From assembly GCF_007280415.1 (NCBI RefSeq), contig NZ_VKKU01000002.1, positions 868,001 through 932,000 of the forward strand: a stretch of 64,000 bases of DNA, written 5' to 3'. Below are positions 9,144 through 18,556 of the stretch, one piece after another. The position numbers and the translations under genes were made by a program. A model generated the notes under the pieces. That model saw only the letters and a list, made by a program, of their open reading frames with translations. It was not told the DNA's origin and did no database searches. The DNA is from Sphingorhabdus contaminans. Lineage in GTDB: Bacteria; Pseudomonadota; Alphaproteobacteria; Sphingomonadales; Sphingomonadaceae. The first letter of the stretch is position 1, and every line of letters starts with the position of its first letter.

Positions 9144-11405
9144 ATGAGCGAAAGCGATGTACAGTTTACCGCGCAGGAGGCCCTAGAATTCCATTCACAG
9201 GGGCGTCCCGGTAAAATTGAAATTGTCGCAACAAAGCCGATGGCAACGCAGCGCGACCTTAGCCTCGCGTACTCGCCTGGCGTCGCCGTTCCAGTTCAAG
9301 CGATCGCTAACGATCCGGCCACCGCTTACGACTATACAGCCAAAGGCAACCTAGTTGCCGTCATATCTAACGGCACGGCAATTTTGGGAATGGGGAATTT
9401 GGGAGCGCTCGCTTCCAAACCGGTCATGGAAGGCAAAGCTGTGCTCTTTAAGCGCTTTGCCGATGTAGATTCTATCGACATTGAAGTAAAAACCGAAGAT
9501 GTTGGCCGCTTCATTGACGCGGTCGAATTGCTGGAGCCGACATTTGGCGGAATCAATTTAGAGGACATTGCTGCACCGTCTTGTTTTATCATAGAACAAA
9601 CCTTGCGCGAGCGTATGAATATACCCGTGTTTCATGATGACCAACATGGGACCGCAATCATTGCAGCAGCCGGACTTATCAACGCATGTGAACTGACGGG
9701 GCGTTCGCTCAAAGATATAAAGGTGGTTTGCAACGGTGCAGGTGCCGCGGCCATTGCCTGCACAGAACTAATTAAAGCCATGGGCGTTCCCCACGATAAC
9801 GTCATCATGTGTGACCGGTCTGGCGTTATTTATCAAGGCCGAACGGAGGGCATGGACCAATGGAAATCAGCGCACGCTGCACGTACAGCAACACGTTCAT
9901 TAGCTGAAGCAATTGTTGGTGCAGATGTGTTTTTAGGACTGTCAGCGGCAAATGCTCTCAGTGCGGATATGGTGAGGTCCATGTCTGACCAGCCAATCAT
10001 TTTTGCGATGGCTAATCCTGATCCAGAAATCTCCCCGCCGGTGGCACGAGCAGCGCGACCGGATGCGATCATAGCAACCGGCCGTTCGGACTTTCCCAAT
10101 CAAGTTAACAACGTTCTTTGCTTTCCATTCCTCTTCCGCGGTGCGCTTGACGTCCGTGCGACAACTATTAACGAACCAATGAAAATTGCAGCGGCTAATG
10201 CACTTGCACAACTCGCTCGCGAAACGGTACCTGAAGAAGTCGCTGCAGCATATGGTGGAATGTCCCATAAGTTTGGCCGCGACTATATCATCCCTTCACC
10301 CTTTGATCCCCGCTTGATGGAAATTGTGGCCTCAGCCGTTGCCAAAGCTGCGATGGAATCTGGCGTCGCGCAAAAGCCGATTACGGACATGTCCGCCTAT
10401 CGAGCCCAACTGCGTGCTCGTTTGAATCCTACTAATTCTGTGCTGACCCAAGTATATGAAGCAGCTCGTGCTAAACCACGCCGCGTGATTTTTGCTGAAG
10501 CGGAAGAGGATGTCGTTTTACGAGCGGCAATTCAGTTTAAACAAGATGGCTACGGTGTGCCGGTACTTGTTGGGCGTGACGCACGTGTAAGGGACATGTT
10601 GCGCGACTTAGGCACTGACGCTGAAGACTATGAGATCCACAACAGTGCGCAAAGTCCTCTTGTGGAAAGAATGGTCGACCGTCTCTACAGTCGACTGCAA
10701 CGACGGGGCTATTTACGGCGCGATATCCAGCGGATGGTCAACCGCGACCGCAATATTTTTGGTGCACTACTGCTGCAACTGGATCAAGCCGATGCCATGA
10801 TTACCGGTGTCACCCGTACCTTTGGCCAGACATTACGCGAACTTCGCCGCGTCCTTGACGCCAAGAAGGGGGAAATATCTTTTGGTATTCACGTAATGGT
10901 CGGAAAAACACACACAGTTTTCATCGCTGACACCACGGTAAACGAACGACCTTCTGCAGAAGAATTGGCGCATATTGCTGAAAAGACCGCTGGCGTTGCA
11001 CGTCGAATGGGCCATATACCGCGTGTTGCCTTCTTGTCGTTTTCAACCTTTGGAAATCCGCACGGCACGTGGTTGAACAATATCCGCGACGCCGTAGCTC
11101 TTCTTGACGCACGGCGTCCCGATTTTGAATACGAAGGGGATATGCCACCCGACGTAGCTCTCAACCCAGCCTTGATGAAAAATTATCCCTTCTGCCGCCT
11201 GTCGGGTCCGGCAAATGTATTGGTCATGCCCGGACTTCAATCCGCCAACTTGTCGGCAAAGCTGCTGAGAGAATTGGGAGGCGATCAGGTAATCGGGCCG
11301 ATGTTGATTGGGATGGAAAAGCAAGTTCAAGTCGCCACAATGGCATCAAGTACAAGCGACCTTGTTACCTTGGCGGTGTTAGCAGCGGCTGCAGTTACCG
11401 AATGA
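9144..11405 (+). CDS. maeB: NADP-dependent malic enzyme with phosphotransacetylase-like domain
   Basis: A 753-residue MaeB-type enzyme converting malate to pyruvate and CO2. The N-terminal malic-enzyme domain (residues 1 to about 165) has SLAYSPGVAVP and FHDDQHGTA, followed by an NAD(P)-binding domain with CNGAGAAAIACTELIKA. Residues from about 430 form a phosphotransacetylase-like domain (RVIFAEAEEDVVLRAA) that in this family regulates the enzyme and does not catalyse acetyl transfer. The length fits the long bacterial MaeB class. It is divergent from mutS; the ATG follows an AAAAG stretch. Confidence 0.95.
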   Translation: MSESDVQFTAQEALEFHSQGRPGKIEIVATKPMATQRDLSLAYSPGVAVPVQAIANDPATAYDYTAKGNLVAVISNGTAILGMGNLGALASKPVMEGKAVLFKRFADVDSIDIEVKTEDVGRFIDAVELLEPTFGGINLEDIAAPSCFIIEQTLRERMNIPVFHDDQHGTAIIAAAGLINACELTGRSLKDIKVVCNGAGAAAIACTELIKAMGVPHDNVIMCDRSGVIYQGRTEGMDQWKSAHAARTATRSLAEAIVGADVFLGLSAANALSADMVRSMSDQPIIFAMANPDPEISPPVARAARPDAIIATGRSDFPNQVNNVLCFPFLFRGALDVRATTINEPMKIAAANALAQLARETVPEEVAAAYGGMSHKFGRDYIIPSPFDPRLMEIVASAVAKAAMESGVAQKPITDMSAYRAQLRARLNPTNSVLTQVYEAARAKPRRVIFAEAEEDVVLRAAIQFKQDGYGVPVLVGRDARVRDMLRDLGTDAEDYEIHNSAQSPLVERMVDRLYSRLQRRGYLRRDIQRMVNRDRNIFGALLLQLDQADAMITGVTRTFGQTLRELRRVLDAKKGEISFGIHVMVGKTHTVFIADTTVNERPSAEELAHIAEKTAGVARRMGHIPRVAFLSFSTFGNPHGTWLNNIRDAVALLDARRPDFEYEGDMPPDVALNPALMKNYPFCRLSGPANVLVMPGLQSANLSAKLLRELGGDQVIGPMLIGMEKQVQVATMASSTSDLVTLAVLAAAAVTE

Positions 11406-11433
11406 GCCTTCGCCTGTCAGGCACATTCTGGGC

Positions 11434-11907
11434 TCAATTGGGACTATTCGGCGTGCTACCTTGACCAGTACCCGCGCCTACAGATCCAATGTTGCCAAAG
11501 ATATCTTCGAAGAAGCTCTTGTTACGACCTAAGGTCGGGGTCTTGTCACCTTCGGGGCTGATTTTAGAGATCAATTCTTTCCCAGTCTGCGTCACTGATG
11601 TTACATTTCCTGCTGAGTCAAACCGAACTTTGAGTACATATTGTTCGGTCGCAGTCGGCTGAGCAAATGCTAGCTGACGAGTGTCGCGGGCGTAATAATA
11701 CCAGTCATTCTTATCGAACTGGCCGACAAATGTTGGGCGGCCTAAGGCTGCCTGGACCGAATCCTTATTATCCACTCCCGGCTGGACTGAGGTCAGCAGA
11801 GTCTGGTCACCGATATAGCCCTGATGCGCGCGCAGGCGAGTACAGCCTGACGACATAATCAGCGCAGTAACAAGCGTGCCGAAAACCATAATCTGCGACT
11901 TCCGCAT
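11434..11907 (-). CDS. bamE: Outer membrane assembly lipoprotein BamE
   Basis: A 157-residue lipoprotein of the BAM complex, which inserts beta-barrel proteins into the outer membrane. It has a signal peptide ending in the lipobox MSSGC and the SmpA/OmlA core: VQPGVDNKDSVQAALGRPTF followed by WYYYARDTRQ and a beta-rich end (VLKVRFDSAGNVTSV). The ATG at 11907 was chosen because GGAG lies 6 bases upstream; the ATG at 11913 would abut it. It is divergent from the CBP3-like gene, an arrangement I recall as common in sphingomonads. Confidence 0.93.
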   Translation of the reverse strand: MRKSQIMVFGTLVTALIMSSGCTRLRAHQGYIGDQTLLTSVQPGVDNKDSVQAALGRPTFVGQFDKNDWYYYARDTRQLAFAQPTATEQYVLKVRFDSAGNVTSVTQTGKELISKISPEGDKTPTLGRNKSFFEDIFGNIGSVGAGTGQGSTPNSPN

Positions 11908-12019
11908 AAACATCTCCGCTTTTCCACGAAACTAGCGCATTGCCATTGCATCCTTGGCTGGCAATATCAATATGCAAAGCCGGATGAATGCTTGATGAGC
12001 GTTATGGAAGTGGTTGTTG

Positions 12020-12544
12020 ATGGCTTTTTGGAAACAATTTTGGAAACCCGGATCAGCCGATCCCAAGACTCGGATGGTTCCGCTCTATAATCAAATTGTC
12101 ACAAAAGCGCGCGAGCCGCATTGGTATGAAATGGGCCACGTTCCCGATAGTATCGATGGCAGATTCGATATGATTTCGATACTATTCTCGATAGTTTTAT
12201 TGAAATTGGAGACAGAACCGGCGCAAGCGCAGAACATGGCTCACCTAACCGAAGTCCTTGTAGACGACATGGACGGGCAATTGCGTGAAGTCGGTATTGG
12301 AGACATGATCGTCGGCAAGCATATAGGTAAGATTATGGGTGCCGTTGGAGGTAAGATTGTAGCCTTCCGCGAGGCGGGCGTTGATCACAATCGATTGGAC
12401 GAGGTCATTGCTCGAAATTTGTATCGAGGCGAAGCCGTCAATATCGACGCGGCTACGCACGTACGGGAGAATCTCTTAGACGTAATGCAAAAGCTGTCAA
12501 ATATTGCTCCTTCTGACCTTGCCAGAGGAAGCGCTGCATGGTGA
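12020..12544 (+). CDS. Ubiquinol-cytochrome c chaperone family protein (CBP3-like)
   Basis: A 174-residue protein with the CBP3/UQCC1 core: LYNQIVTKAREPHWYE, DSIDGRFDMISILFSIVLLKLE and LVDDMDGQLREVGIGDMIVGKHIG. Mitochondrial members help assemble cytochrome b of complex III; the bacterial members are assumed to do the same but are little studied. The ATG at 12020 was preferred over two in-frame TTG codons upstream, with GGAAG at 12005-12009. It overlaps the DUF177 gene by 7 bases, so the two are translated together. Confidence 0.9.
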   Translation: MAFWKQFWKPGSADPKTRMVPLYNQIVTKAREPHWYEMGHVPDSIDGRFDMISILFSIVLLKLETEPAQAQNMAHLTEVLVDDMDGQLREVGIGDMIVGKHIGKIMGAVGGKIVAFREAGVDHNRLDEVIARNLYRGEAVNIDAATHVRENLLDVMQKLSNIAPSDLARGSAAW

Positions 12545-13071
12545 CGCAGAGCGAATTCAGTTATAAGCTAAAAATTTTAGAACTGGGAGGAAAAATCCGC
12601 AACATTCTTTTGTCTGCTGATGAACCCCAACTTGCAGCTTTAGCAAAGCGGTTCGACCTCGCTGCATTAGAACGGTTGGATGCCGAAATAATGCTTTCAA
12701 TTGAAGGCTCTGAAATATCGGCAAACGGCCGGTTTGAAGCAATTTTAGTGCAGAACTGTATCGCCTCAAATGAACCTGTACCAGCAGTTATAAGTGAGCC
12801 GGTTTCCATTCGCTTCATTCCCGAACCTCAAATAGATCAGGAAGAGTATGAAATTCTGGCAGAAGATTGTGATGTAATGTTTCATGACGGCCAAGTGATT
12901 GACCTCGGGGAAGCTATTGCACAATCACTCGGTCTTGCGCTTGATCCCTACCCGCGCAGCCCGAATGCCGATAAAATACTGAAGGCGGCCGGCGTTAAAG
13001 GAGAAGACGAAGACGAAAGCGGTCCTTTTAGTGTGCTCGCTTCGTTGAAGAAAAAAATGGCAGAAGAATGA
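12538..13071 (+). CDS. DUF177 (YceD-like) protein
   Basis: A 177-residue acidic protein of the YceD/DUF177 family: an internal LDAEIMLSIEGSEISANGRFEAILVQNC followed by the conserved segment IDLGEAIAQSLGLALDPYPRSPNA. Plant and bacterial relatives are implicated in 23S rRNA accumulation, and the gene usually sits near rpmF and plsX, which are not next to it here. The ATG overlaps the end of the CBP3-like gene, and the stop is 6 bases from the next start. Confidence 0.88.
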   Translation: MVTQSEFSYKLKILELGGKIRNILLSADEPQLAALAKRFDLAALERLDAEIMLSIEGSEISANGRFEAILVQNCIASNEPVPAVISEPVSIRFIPEPQIDQEEYEILAEDCDVMFHDGQVIDLGEAIAQSLGLALDPYPRSPNADKILKAAGVKGEDEDESGPFSVLASLKKKMAEE

Positions 13072-13077
13072 TTCGCA

Positions 13078-13680
13078 ATGTTTGACTCGCAACTGCGATT
13101 GCTAGTCGATAGGCCACTACATTTCGTGGCCCTTCGCGTAGCACGCGCCGGTCCATCCGCCGATTGCCTGACAGTAGTTGGTGCACTGGTGGCGTTGGGC
13201 GCCTCTGCCGCAGTTTCAGGGGGGCATATGCCGTTGGCTCTCGCCCTAGTTTTTGCAAGCCGTATCTTTGATGGCTTGGACGGCGCTGTTGCTCGAATCA
13301 ATGGTCCAACTGCTTGGGGCGGGTATCTGGACAGCCTTGCAGATTATGTATTTTATGTTTCGATCCCGGTTGCATTTGGTTTGAGTCATCCAGAGAATCT
13401 TGTTCCGGCGTTGCTACTTGTTGCAAGCTTTACCATTACTGCGGTGAGCTTCTTGGCATTCGCTGCTATAGCAGCACTTCAAACTCCAGATCGGAATGGA
13501 GAGCAGCCGAAAGCTTTTGTTTATTCGACCGGCCTTATGGAGGGCGGCGAAACTATATTGTTTTTTGCGCTCTTTTGCTTGTTTCCGACCGCTTTTCCAG
13601 TGCTCGCTCTTACATTTTCTGGGTTATGCTTGCTCACGGTAGTACAGCGCCTGTGGCTTGCATCTAAACAATTCTCTTAA
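13078..13680 (+). CDS. CDP-alcohol phosphatidyltransferase family protein
   Basis: A 200-residue membrane protein with the CDP-alcohol phosphotransferase signature DGLDGAVAR...GGYLDSLAD around residues 64-88, which holds the metal-binding aspartates. Several hydrophobic helices follow. Such enzymes exchange CMP on a CDP-linked lipid for an alcohol (glycerol phosphate, serine, inositol phosphate and others). Nothing visible identifies the acceptor alcohol. It follows the DUF177 gene closely and is probably in the same operon. Confidence 0.88.
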   Translation: MFDSQLRLLVDRPLHFVALRVARAGPSADCLTVVGALVALGASAAVSGGHMPLALALVFASRIFDGLDGAVARINGPTAWGGYLDSLADYVFYVSIPVAFGLSHPENLVPALLLVASFTITAVSFLAFAAIAALQTPDRNGEQPKAFVYSTGLMEGGETILFFALFCLFPTAFPVLALTFSGLCLLTVVQRLWLASKQFS

Positions 13681-13700
13681 GGCGACAGCTAATCTAAACA

Positions 13701-15161
13701 TTATCCACGCCGCCACCTGAACCAGCGTTCTGCCCATTTGAGCAAACCCTCTGGTTTATGGGAGAGGCCATATTGGCCAGCAGCATATTTTGTTGCCTCT
13801 GACCAAGTTGGATAAGGATGGATAGTCGCCAGAATCTTGCGCAGGCCCATTTTGTGTTTCATCGCAAAGGTAATTTCGGCCAGAATTTCACCCGCATTTT
13901 CGCCAATTACTGTGGCTCCCAAAATCCGATCACTACCCGCTGCGGTCAAGATCTTTACGAAACCTGTGCGCTCCCCTTCGGCAATAGCACGATCTAACTC
14001 ATCAAGATCATAGCGGGTCACCTCAAACGCCCCGCCCATATGGACAGCATCAGCTTCCGTAAGCCCCACCGCCGCAAGTTCTGGCTCTGTATAAGTAACA
14101 CGAGGGAGCACACGGTAATCGGCCTTGAATTTCCTAAACGGACGAGCGAGCGCATTGACGCTTGCGTACCAAGCTTCGTGAGAGCCGCCATGGGTCAATT
14201 GTTGCTTTCCAGCGACATCGCCTGCGCAAAGAATATGCGTCATATTGGTCCGAAGAAAGCCGTCAACGGCAAGTTTTCCGTTAACGACCAATCCTAATTC
14301 TTCGAGGCCGAAACCGGTCACACGAGGTTTACGGCCCATAGCGATGATCACGTCATCGTAAATGATCTGTCTTAACCCGGCTGACGCTTCCACAATTAAA
14401 CGTTTATCTGGTTCAAATCGAACCGCTTTATGTCCGGTCAAAATCTCTACGCCGTCAGCGCGGAGGCTTTCCATAACAAGTGCTGCGGCCTCTGCCTCTT
14501 CCTTTAACAAAAGCCGGTCGGCTAATTCTACCAAGGTGACTTGCGCGCCAAGTCGCTGGAAAGATTGGGCCAATTCGCATCCGATGGGACCTCCGCCCAA
14601 AATGACGAGTTTTTTTGGCGGCACTCGGCGCTTCGCAAACTCATTCCATAAGGTTTCGCTCGTAAGATAGCCGCTTTTGTCGATGCCAGGCAGAGGTGGG
14701 ACTAACGGTTCTGCTCCTGTAGCAATGATAAAGGATTGTGCAGTCAGCCGCCTGTTACCGTCAATTTCTACTGTCCAAGGGTCAATGAAGCGCGCATAGC
14801 CTTTAATGCAGTCGACGCCGAGGCTGGTGAAGCGTTCCACGCTGTCATGCGGTTCGATCGCCGTGATGACGTCACGAATTCGCTGCATGACTGTTTGGAA
14901 ATTGATGACTGGAGTAGGGGTTTCAATTCCAAAACGGGCGGCCGTAGAAACCAGATGAGCGACACGCGCGCTTTTTATGAGTGCTTTTGATGGTACGCAT
15001 CCGGTATTGAGGCAATCGCCGCCCATCTGATGCGCCTCAATCAATGTGACTTTTGCTTGTACCATTGCGGCGATGTAAGCGGAAACCAGGCCGGCGGAAC
15101 CGGCGCCAATGACGATCAGGTTGCGGTCAAAACGCTTGGGCTTGGTTGCTCTATTTACCAC
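13701..15161 (-). CDS. FAD/NAD(P)-dependent disulfide oxidoreductase (mercuric-reductase-like)
   Basis: A 486-residue flavoprotein of the dihydrolipoamide dehydrogenase/mercuric reductase family. It has FAD-binding VIGAGSAGLVSAY, the redox pair in GGDCLNTGCVPSKALIKSA, NAD-binding ILGGGPIGCELAQSFQRLGA, and the C-terminal catalytic HPYPTWSE. It lacks the N-terminal heavy-metal domain and the C-terminal cysteine pair of true MerA, so mercury reduction is unlikely, and the substrate is unknown. It starts with GTG and overlaps the end of the TVP38 gene by 11 bases. This TVP38-oxidoreductase pairing recurs in bacteria. A true E3 subunit is present at 58943-60337. Confidence 0.9.
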   Translation of the reverse strand: MVNRATKPKRFDRNLIVIGAGSAGLVSAYIAAMVQAKVTLIEAHQMGGDCLNTGCVPSKALIKSARVAHLVSTAARFGIETPTPVINFQTVMQRIRDVITAIEPHDSVERFTSLGVDCIKGYARFIDPWTVEIDGNRRLTAQSFIIATGAEPLVPPLPGIDKSGYLTSETLWNEFAKRRVPPKKLVILGGGPIGCELAQSFQRLGAQVTLVELADRLLLKEEAEAAALVMESLRADGVEILTGHKAVRFEPDKRLIVEASAGLRQIIYDDVIIAMGRKPRVTGFGLEELGLVVNGKLAVDGFLRTNMTHILCAGDVAGKQQLTHGGSHEAWYASVNALARPFRKFKADYRVLPRVTYTEPELAAVGLTEADAVHMGGAFEVTRYDLDELDRAIAEGERTGFVKILTAAGSDRILGATVIGENAGEILAEITFAMKHKMGLRKILATIHPYPTWSEATKYAAGQYGLSHKPEGLLKWAERWFRWRRG

Positions 15162-15828
15162 GACGGCCGTTCACATAAGCTATTAAGCCTTTGGCCACCC
15201 ACGGGAAAAATGCGAGCAGAACAAAAGATCCAATCAATGTCGGCGACAACAGGCCTGCTGTGGACTCTATTTGGCTGATTTGTGTGCCAGCATTCACATA
15301 TACAATTGTTCCGGCGAGCATACCTAATTGGCTGACCCAGAAAAATGTCCAGGTTCGAATTCCCGTGAGACCCATCAACAAATTGATAACGAAGAATGGA
15401 AAAACGGGAATCAAGCGGAGGGTAAACAGATAAAATGCGCCGTCCTTGGTTAATCCATCGTCTATGGCTTTTAACCGTTCCCCGAACTTCGATTGCACCC
15501 AGTCTCTGAACACATAGCGAGATCCCAAAAAAGCCAGAGTCGCGCCGATCGTCGAAGCGAACGATACAAGAATTGTTCCGATTATAAGGCCGAAGAGCGC
15601 TCCTGCTATAAGCGTCATTATCGCTGCACCCGGAATGGAAAGTCCAGTAATGGCAACATAAATCAGAAAAAATCCGATTAAATACAGTTCAGGATGAGTG
15701 TCCTTCGCCTTGAGTATTTCAGCCTGCTGAGCCTTGAAATGCTCAAGGCTGAGATATTCGCCGAGATCCAGAGCAAAATATGCAACGACAAGGGAGGCAA
15801 CGAAAAGAACGAGTAGAATTTTTTTCAT
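15151..15828 (-). CDS. TVP38/TMEM64 (DedA superfamily) membrane protein
   Basis: A 225-residue protein with about five membrane segments and the VTT core: GAAIMTLIAGALFGLIIGTI, then SRYVFRDWVQSKFG and LRLIPVFPFFVINLLMGLTGI, the conserved F/L-R-x-x-P-x-x-P loop. DedA/VTT relatives act as lipid scramblases or flippases; this member's substrate is unknown. A GGGGGGAG ribosome-binding site precedes the ATG. It is translationally coupled to the downstream flavin oxidoreductase. Confidence 0.9.
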   Translation of the reverse strand: MKKILLVLFVASLVVAYFALDLGEYLSLEHFKAQQAEILKAKDTHPELYLIGFFLIYVAITGLSIPGAAIMTLIAGALFGLIIGTILVSFASTIGATLAFLGSRYVFRDWVQSKFGERLKAIDDGLTKDGAFYLFTLRLIPVFPFFVINLLMGLTGIRTWTFFWVSQLGMLAGTIVYVNAGTQISQIESTAGLLSPTLIGSFVLLAFFPWVAKGLIAYVNGRRGK

Positions 15829-15869
15829 ATCGCTCCCCCCAAATTCAGATCGCTAAGCGCACCTGCCCC

Positions 15870-16376
15870 TTAAAATGGTACGTCGTCGTCAAGATCATTG
15901 TCAAAATCTCCGCCGCCAAAGCCCGACGACCCGCCGCTCCAATTGCCACCACTTTGACCGCCACTTCCTTGTCCGCCGCCTGACGTTCCACCGGACCAGC
16001 CATCATTGCCTCCGGATCCGCCACGTGCGCCATCCAGCATAACCAGTTTGCCGTCAAAACCGCCAACCGAAACTTCCGTTGTGTACCGGTCGTTACCTGC
16101 TTGGTCCTGCCATTTACGTGTGCGCAACTGGCCTTCAATGTAAACTTTGCTACCTTTCTTGAGATAGCGTTCTGCAACACCAACTAAACCGTCACTTTGC
16201 AATACAACGCTGTGCCATTCGGTACGCTCTTTTTTTTCACCCGTTGCACGGTCTTTCCAGTCTTCCGACGTGGCGATGCGCAAATTGCAGATGCGACCAC
16301 CATTTTGGAACGACTTCACTTCCGGATCTGCTCCAAGATTCCCTACAATTATAACTTTGTTGACGCTGCCCGCCAT
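15870..16376 (-). CDS. ssb: Single-stranded DNA-binding protein
   Basis: A 168-residue SSB. It starts [20 protein letters not shown], with the OB-fold segment [16 protein letters not shown] and [20 protein letters not shown], a Gly/Ser-rich linker from about residue 113, and the acidic tip DLDDDVPF that binds partner proteins. The length is normal. It is essential for replication and repair, and lies between the TVP38 gene and feoB, all on the same strand. Confidence 0.97.
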   Translation of the reverse strand: MAGSVNKVIIVGNLGADPEVKSFQNGGRICNLRIATSEDWKDRATGEKKERTEWHSVVLQSDGLVGVAERYLKKGSKVYIEGQLRTRKWQDQAGNDRYTTEVSVGGFDGKLVMLDGARGGSGGNDGWSGGTSGGGQGSGGQSGGNWSGGSSGFGGGDFDNDLDDDVPF

Positions 16377-16415
16377 GTTCCTGCCCTCTAATTTTAAACT
16401 GAATGTTATGTGCGG

Positions 16416-18269
16416 CTATAAGCCGAAGGAGACCGCTGTCCAATAGGTTATACCTGCGGCGATGTAAGCTAGAGCAAAAAGATAAATCACCATGAAGGCG
16501 GGCCATCGCCATCCATTAGTCTCACGACGAGTTACGGCGATTGTCGAAATGCATTGTGGCGCAAAAACAAACCAAGCTAAAAAAGCCAAAGCGGTGGCGA
16601 GTGACCATTTGGCAGACAGTTGAGAACCAAGACTCATTGCCGCCTTTTCTTCGTCTTCGGCGTCGACAGCATAGGCTGTGCCAAGAGCAGACACAGCTAC
16701 TTCTCGCGCAGCCATAGCTGGAATCAATGCCAATGCGATATCATGATTAAAGCCGATCGGGCGCACTATCGGCTCGAGGCCATCGGCAATACGGCCTGCA
16801 ATTGAGTATTCCACTTGGCTTTGTGCGTCACCCATCGGCACTTTCGGAAAATTCAACAGCGCCCACAAAATGACCGTTGCAGCAAAAATGATTGTGCCAG
16901 CCCTACGTAAAAAAACCCAAGCGCGTTGCCAAAGGCTCAATGCAATGTCGCTGAAACGTGGTAACTGATAGCGCGGCATTTCGATCAGGAAACTGCCGCT
17001 ACGGCTTTTTGTGACGAAGCGCTGTATGACAGCGGCAGCCAACATAGCGCCTACTATCCCAAACAAATATAGCCCAAACAACACGAGGCCTTGCAGACCA
17101 ATGCCCGGCCCAATGTTCTGCGCAGGAATGAACGCACCAATGATTAGGGTATATACAGGCAAACGGGCGGAACAGGTCATTAGCGGCGCAATCAAAATAG
17201 TCGCTAAACGCTCCTTCTGGTCCATGATACTGCGCGTGGCCATGATGCCAGGAATTGCGCAGGCAAAAGAAGAGAGTAATGGAATAAAGCTATGGCCTGA
17301 CAATCCAACAGCTGCCATCATTCGATCCATGACAAAGGCGGCACGCGTCATGTATCCGGTTGCTTCTAGCAATAGAATGAAGAGAAACAGTATTAATATC
17401 TGAGGCAAAAAGACCACAACGGAACCAACGCCTGCTATTACGCCGTCTGTCAGGAAAGACCGCAATATGCCAGCAGGTAACTGCCGATTGATAACGTCTG
17501 ACAACGCGGCGAATCCACTTTCGATCCAGCCAATCGGCGCTTCGGACCACCCATAAACGGCCTGAAACATGACAAACAATAGCATCAGCAAAATCGCGAC
17601 ACCGCCGACGGGATGGAGGAGGACGGCGTCCAGCCTTCTTGTCCATTGCCGACCTTGGGTTTCGCTGAGAATAGCCCGCTTTGCAATTCGGTGTGCACGC
17701 TCTGTAATTTGTTTTTGATTTTCTAGCGCATGGTCTTGTTCTGGCCTTGGTTTGGACAACGCTTCACTGAGCACGCTAAGCAACCGCTCTAGCCCGCGTT
17801 TGCGAACGGCGACCGTGGAAACAACGGGCACGCCAAGTTCGGCCGACAGAATTGCCGGGTCAATTTCTAGACCGTCGCGCTCAGCAAGGTCTACCATGTT
17901 CAGTGCTACAACAACTGGCAGACCTTGCCCGATCAATTCGATGGCAAAGCGTAAATGATTGTCCAAATTGCCGGCGTCTACAACTATCACAAGCGCATCG
18001 GGACGACGTTGTCCTTGGAGTTTACCAAGTACGACGTCGCGCGTGACTGCCTCGTCCAAGCTATCGGGCTGCAAACTGTAGGCACCTGGCAAATCCAGCA
18101 GCTCAACCGGACGCCCGTCAGGTAATGCTGCACGACCTGATTTACGCTCAACGGTTACCCCTGGGTAGTTTGCTATTTTTTGCCGCGCGCCGGTCAGCGC
18201 ATTAAATAGCGAGCTTTTGCCACTATTGGGATTGCCCACCAGCGCAACTAATGGTGGCGTCCCACTCAT
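16416..18269 (-). CDS. feoB: Ferrous iron transporter FeoB
   Basis: A 617-residue FeoB for Fe2+ uptake across the inner membrane. The N-terminal G domain has GNPNSGKSSLFNALTG (G1), DLPGAYSL (G3) and NMVD (G4). The membrane part begins near residue 215 with the paired gate motifs SFACAIPGIMATRSI and LMTCSARLPVYTLII. It is shorter than E. coli FeoB (about 770 residues), as in several alphaproteobacteria. It overlaps feoA by 4 bases. No feoC is seen. Confidence 0.95.
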   Translation of the reverse strand: MSGTPPLVALVGNPNSGKSSLFNALTGARQKIANYPGVTVERKSGRAALPDGRPVELLDLPGAYSLQPDSLDEAVTRDVVLGKLQGQRRPDALVIVVDAGNLDNHLRFAIELIGQGLPVVVALNMVDLAERDGLEIDPAILSAELGVPVVSTVAVRKRGLERLLSVLSEALSKPRPEQDHALENQKQITERAHRIAKRAILSETQGRQWTRRLDAVLLHPVGGVAILLMLLFVMFQAVYGWSEAPIGWIESGFAALSDVINRQLPAGILRSFLTDGVIAGVGSVVVFLPQILILFLFILLLEATGYMTRAAFVMDRMMAAVGLSGHSFIPLLSSFACAIPGIMATRSIMDQKERLATILIAPLMTCSARLPVYTLIIGAFIPAQNIGPGIGLQGLVLFGLYLFGIVGAMLAAAVIQRFVTKSRSGSFLIEMPRYQLPRFSDIALSLWQRAWVFLRRAGTIIFAATVILWALLNFPKVPMGDAQSQVEYSIAGRIADGLEPIVRPIGFNHDIALALIPAMAAREVAVSALGTAYAVDAEDEEKAAMSLGSQLSAKWSLATALAFLAWFVFAPQCISTIAVTRRETNGWRWPAFMVIYLFALAYIAAGITYWTAVSFGL

Positions 18270-18517
18270 TCAGAAAGCTCGCAAAAAATGGCCGAGGCAA
18301 CTTTTCGGCGCATTGCAATCCGCATACGTCCCACACGCACAGCAATCGGGTCACGCCAAAGCAACATACCCTTATGCAGAACCTCAACCTCGACGCCTTC
18401 TTCCAAACCTAGGGAACGCAAACGATGTCCCTCATTTTCGGGAATTGCAGCCCAGTTTATGCTTCGCACTTGAGCATGACTGTTTAGAAGGAGGTGGTCT
18501 AATTGCACCGATGTCAT
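18266..18517 (-). CDS. feoA: FeoA domain protein
   Basis: An 83-residue SH3-like FeoA, which partners FeoB in ferrous iron uptake. It shows SINWAAIPENEGHRLRSLGLEEGVEVEVLH and a C-terminal DPIAVRVGRMRIAMRR, the usual arrangement of the family. The ATG at 18517 was preferred over TTG at 18523. The stop overlaps the start of feoB (ATGA). Confidence 0.92.
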   Translation of the reverse strand: MTSVQLDHLLLNSHAQVRSINWAAIPENEGHRLRSLGLEEGVEVEVLHKGMLLWRDPIAVRVGRMRIAMRRKVASAIFCELSE

Positions 18518-18556
18518 TTGCAACCGATTCGCAATAACATCAAGTGCTATTCGGTT

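Noticed and set aside
13701-15161. Mercuric reductase (MerA)
   Set aside because: It lacks the heavy-metal-associated domain and C-terminal Cys pair, and no other mer genes are near.
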